64,000 bases of DNA from Pelodera strongyloides (taxonomy: Eukaryota > Nematoda > Chromadorea > Rhabditida > Rhabditidae). The translations under genes were made by a program, and so were the position numbers. The notes under the pieces were generated by a model that worked only from the letters and a program-made list of their open reading frames with translations, was not told where the DNA came from and did not search any database. Numbering within the stretch: the stretch's first letter is position 1; every line of letters starts with the position of its first letter. The stretch is taken from contig JAANDG010000091.1 in the NCBI GenBank assembly GCA_036852015.1, forward strand, positions 282,913 to 346,912. Reading direction: 5' to 3'. Positions 60,690-64,000 of this stretch are shown piece by piece.

Positions 60690-63600
60690 ACCTTGTGGCA
60701 TGATTTTGACCTCGTTTTTAACTCGTTCAGCATCTTGCCACACTGTTTTCCGAGTTGAAAAACCCTGTGGCAAGATTTTGACCTCGTTTTTAACTCGTTC
60801 AGCATCTTGCCACACGGTTTTCTTTGTACAAAAACCCTGTGGCAAGATTTTGACCTCTTTTTTACAAGATTTTGACCTCTTTTTTGTGGCAAGATTTTGA
60901 CCTCGTTTTTAACTCGTTCAGCATCTTGCCACACGTTTTTCGTTACACAACAACCCTGTGGCAAGATTTTGACCTCGTTTTTAACTCGTTCAGGCATCTT
61001 GCCACACGTTTGCCGATTTGAAAAACCCTGTTTTGCCTGCCAAGGATCAAGACACCTTTGGCACCTCGTTTTAATCATCTTGCCACACGGTTTACCCAAA
61101 ACCCTGTGGCAAGATTTGACATTTTGACCTCGTCTCCGTTTTTACCCGTTTTTTCTTGCCATTCTTGGTCTTCGTTTTTTAAAAACTCGTTCTTGACGTT
61201 TTCGTTTTGCCACAGCATCTTCCACATGGAAAACCCTGTGGATTTTTGACCTCGTTTTTAACTCGTTCAGCATCTGCCACACGGTTTTTCCCAAAAACCC
61301 TGTGGCAATTTTGACCTCGTTTTTTACTCGTTCAGCATCTTGCCACACGGTTTTTTTGTTTTTTTTTTTTTAAACCAAGATTCTTGCACAGGTTTTCCTA
61401 GTGGAAAACCCTGTGGCAAATTTGACTCGTTTTTAACTGATCTTGCCACACGGTTTTTCGTATACAAAAACCCTGTGGCAAGATTTTGACCTCGTTTTTA
61501 ACTCGTCAGCATCTTCCACCCGGTTAAAAACCCCTGTGGCAAAGTTGACACCTCTTTCGTCTTTGCATCCTGCCCACCGTTTTCGTATACAAAAACCCTG
61601 TGGCAAGTTTTTGACTCGTTTTAACTCGTTCACATCTTGCCACACCAAAAAACCCTGTGGCAAGATTTTGACCTCGTTTTTAACTCGTCCATCCTTGCCA
61701 CACGGTTTTCCTAGTGGAAAAACCCTGTGGACAAGATTTTGACCTCGTTTTTAACTCGTCAGCATCACACGGTTTTCTAGTCCAAGATTGTGCTTCGTTT
61801 TTAACTCGTCACGCATCTTGCCACTCGTCACATCTTGGTTTTCCTAGTGGAAAAACCCTGTGGCAATTTTGACTCGTTTTTAACTCGTCAGCATCTTGCC
61901 ACACGGTTTTCCTAGTGAAAACCCTGTGGCAAGATTTTGACTCGTTTTAACTCGTCAGCATCTTGCCACACGGTTTTCCTAGTGGAAAAACCCTGTGGCA
62001 AGATTTTTGACCCGTTTTTAACTCGTCAGCATCTTGCCACACGGTTTTCCTAGTGGAAAAAAACCCTGTGGCAAGATTTTGACCTCGTTTTTAACTCGTC
62101 AGCATTTTGCCACACGGTTTTCCTAGTGGAAAAACCCTGTGGCAAGATTTTTGACCTTCGTTTTAACTCGTCAGCATCTTGCCACACGGTTTTCCTAGTG
62201 GAAAAACCCTGTGGCAAGATTTTGACCTCGTTTTTAACTCGTCAGCATCTTGCCACACTCGTTTTTCCTAGAAAAACCCTGTGGCAAGATTTTGACCTCG
62301 TTTTAACTCGTTTAGCATCTTGCCACACGGTTTTCCTAGTGGAAAAACCCTGTGGCAAAACCAAGATTTGACCTCGTTTTAACTCGTCAGCATCTTGCCA
62401 CACGGTTTTTCCTATTGGAAAACCCTGGGCAAGATTTTGACTCGTTTTTAACTCGTCCAGCATCTGCCACACTGTTTTCCTAGTAAAAAACCCTGTGGCA
62501 AGATTTTGACCTCGTTTTACGTCAGCACTTGCCACACGGTTTTCCTAGTGAAAAACCCTGTGGCAAGATTCTGACCTCGTTTTTTAAGTCGTTTAGGCAT
62601 CTGCCACACGGTTTTTCTATAAAAACCCTGTGGGAAGTTTTGACCTCGTTTTTAACTCGTCAGCATCTTGCCACACGGTTTCCTAGTGGAAAAACCCTGT
62701 GGCAAGATTTTGACTTCGTTTTTAACTCGTCAGCATCTTGCCACACGGTTTTCCTAGTGGAAAACCCTGTGGCAAGGTTTTGACCTCGTTTTTAAGTCGC
62801 ATCTTGCCACACGGTTTTCTTAAAAACCTGTGGCAGATTTTGACTTTTTTTACTCGTCAGCATCTTGCACACGGTTTTTCCTAGTGGAAAAACCCTGTGG
62901 CAATTTTGACCTCGTTTTTAACTCGTCAGTTTTTTTTTGGAAACCCTTTTAACTCAGCATCTTGCCACACGGTTTTCCTAGTGGAAAAACCCTGTGGCAA
63001 GATTTTGACTTCGTTTTTTAACTCGTTTAGCATTTTTTGCCACACGGTTTCTGGAAAAAAACCTGTGCAAGATTTTGACCTCGTTTTTAACTCGCAGCAT
63101 CTTGCCACACGGTTTTCCTAGTGGAAAAACCCTGTGGCAAGATTTCGTTTTTAACGACCTGTTTTCTTATACAAAAACCCTTGGAAGGTTTTGACCTAAC
63201 TCGTCAGCATCTTGCAGTTTTCCTAGTGGAAAAAACCCTTGGCAAGATTTTACCTCGTTTTTAGTCGTTAGCATCTTGCCACACGGTTTCTAGTGAAAAA
63301 CCCTGTTTGTGCAAGATTTTTGACTTCGTTTTTAAATCGTCAGCATCTTGCCACACGGTTTTCCTAGTGGAAAAACCCTGTGGCAAGATTTGACTTCGTT
63401 TGTCCTTGCCACCGGGTTTCCTAGAAAACCCTGTGGCAAGATTTTGACCTCGTTTTTAACTCGTCAGCATCTTGCCACACGGTTTTCCTAGTGGAAAACC
63501 CCTGTGGCAAGATTCTGACCTCGTTTTTAAGTCGTTTAGCATCTTGCCACACGGTTTTCGTATACAAAAACCCTGTGGGAAGGTTTTGACCTCGTTTTTA

Positions 63601-64000
63601 ACTCGTCAGCATCTTGCCACACGGTTTTCCTAGTGGAAAAACCCTGTGGCAAGATTTTGACTTCGTTTTTAAATCGTTGCAGCATTTGCCACTCCACCTG
63701 TGGCAAGATTTTGACCTCGTTTTTAACTCGTCAGCATCTTGCCACACGGTTTTCCTAGAAAAAACCCTGTGGCAAGATTTGACCTCGTTTTTTAACTCGT
63801 CAGCATATTGCCACACGGTTTTCACCCGTGGCAAGATTTTGACTCGTTTTTAACTCGTCAGCATCTTGCCTTTTCAGTTGTGGCAAAATGTGGCATTTTG
63901 ACTTCGTTTTTAAATGTTCTTGCCAACAAAAACCCTGTGGCGATTTTGACCTCGTTTTTAACTCGTCAGCATCTTGCCACACGGTTTTCCTAGTGGAAAA
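60690..64000. repeat. 71-bp palindromic satellite, runs off the right edge
   Basis: Tandem units of about 71 bp. Each has an inverted repeat, TTGCCACACGGTTTTCC with GGAAAAACCCTGTGGCAA around a short loop, then TTTTGACCTCGTTTTTAAC and TCGTCAGCATC. Units near the left edge (60690-61700) have divergent loops such as CTTTGTAC, CGTATAC and CGTTACAC, and GTTCAGCATC. Units further in are mostly the CCTAGTGG type. Single-base indels, many in A, T or C runs, break nearly every unit. All open frames here are repeat artefacts. Confidence 0.96.

Noticed and set aside
60690..64000. Resemblance to a CRISPR array (palindromic repeats at regular spacing)
   Set aside because: The intervening segments are the same in every unit, so there are no spacers. 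The neighbouring gene is spliced and eukaryotic.

Overview
The window is eukaryotic, AT-rich, intron-dense DNA, most likely from a nematode. Three things point there: an Srt-like seven-transmembrane chemoreceptor gene, a secreted ShKT-domain gene, and short introns with TTTCAG or TTTTAG acceptors. A C1GALT-type GT31 gene with decayed relatives fits as well. I could run no database search. All gene models were built by reading the sequence and checking that splice phases close.

Layout. Bases 1-10,800 are a 129-bp satellite arranged as a 4.1-kb higher-order duplication, with a GC-hairpin linker. On the right it ends in the terminus of a TTAA-flanked element. Bases 10,880-14,000 hold a GT31 galactosyltransferase pseudogene and a smaller fragment of the same family. 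From 14,800 to 20,400 mobile DNA dominates: an inverted-repeat element, a dead PIF/Harbinger transposase, a Myb/SANT-like gene on the opposite strand, and several foldback elements, one nested inside another. An eight-exon protein kinase gene (minus) covers 20,988-23,692. The intact-looking GT31 gene (minus) lies at 24,664-27,807. An Srt-like chemoreceptor (minus, 7 exons) lies at 30,089-32,518, right beside a CT microsatellite. A class A neuropeptide-type GPCR (minus, 9-11 exons) spans 36,049-42,486. Its DRY motif reads His-Glu-Phe, and it carries tandem repeats and a MITE in a large intron.

Bases 42,490-50,750 are gene-poor. An alpha/beta-hydrolase gene (minus) lies at 50,755-53,140. A secreted cysteine-rich ShKT protein (plus) at 54,594-55,828 is followed by a tRNA guanosine methyltransferase gene, TRMT11 (plus, 6 exons, 56,436-60,124). 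A second satellite, with a 71-bp palindromic unit, starts about 180 bp past the TRMT11 poly(A) signal and runs off the right edge.

The genes do not form a pathway. The unifying theme is repeat biology: two satellites at the edges, many TTAA-flanked foldback elements in introns and intergenic DNA, and a gene duplication whose older copies were broken partly by such elements. The most biologically surprising coding feature is the GPCR with H-E-F in place of D-R-Y.
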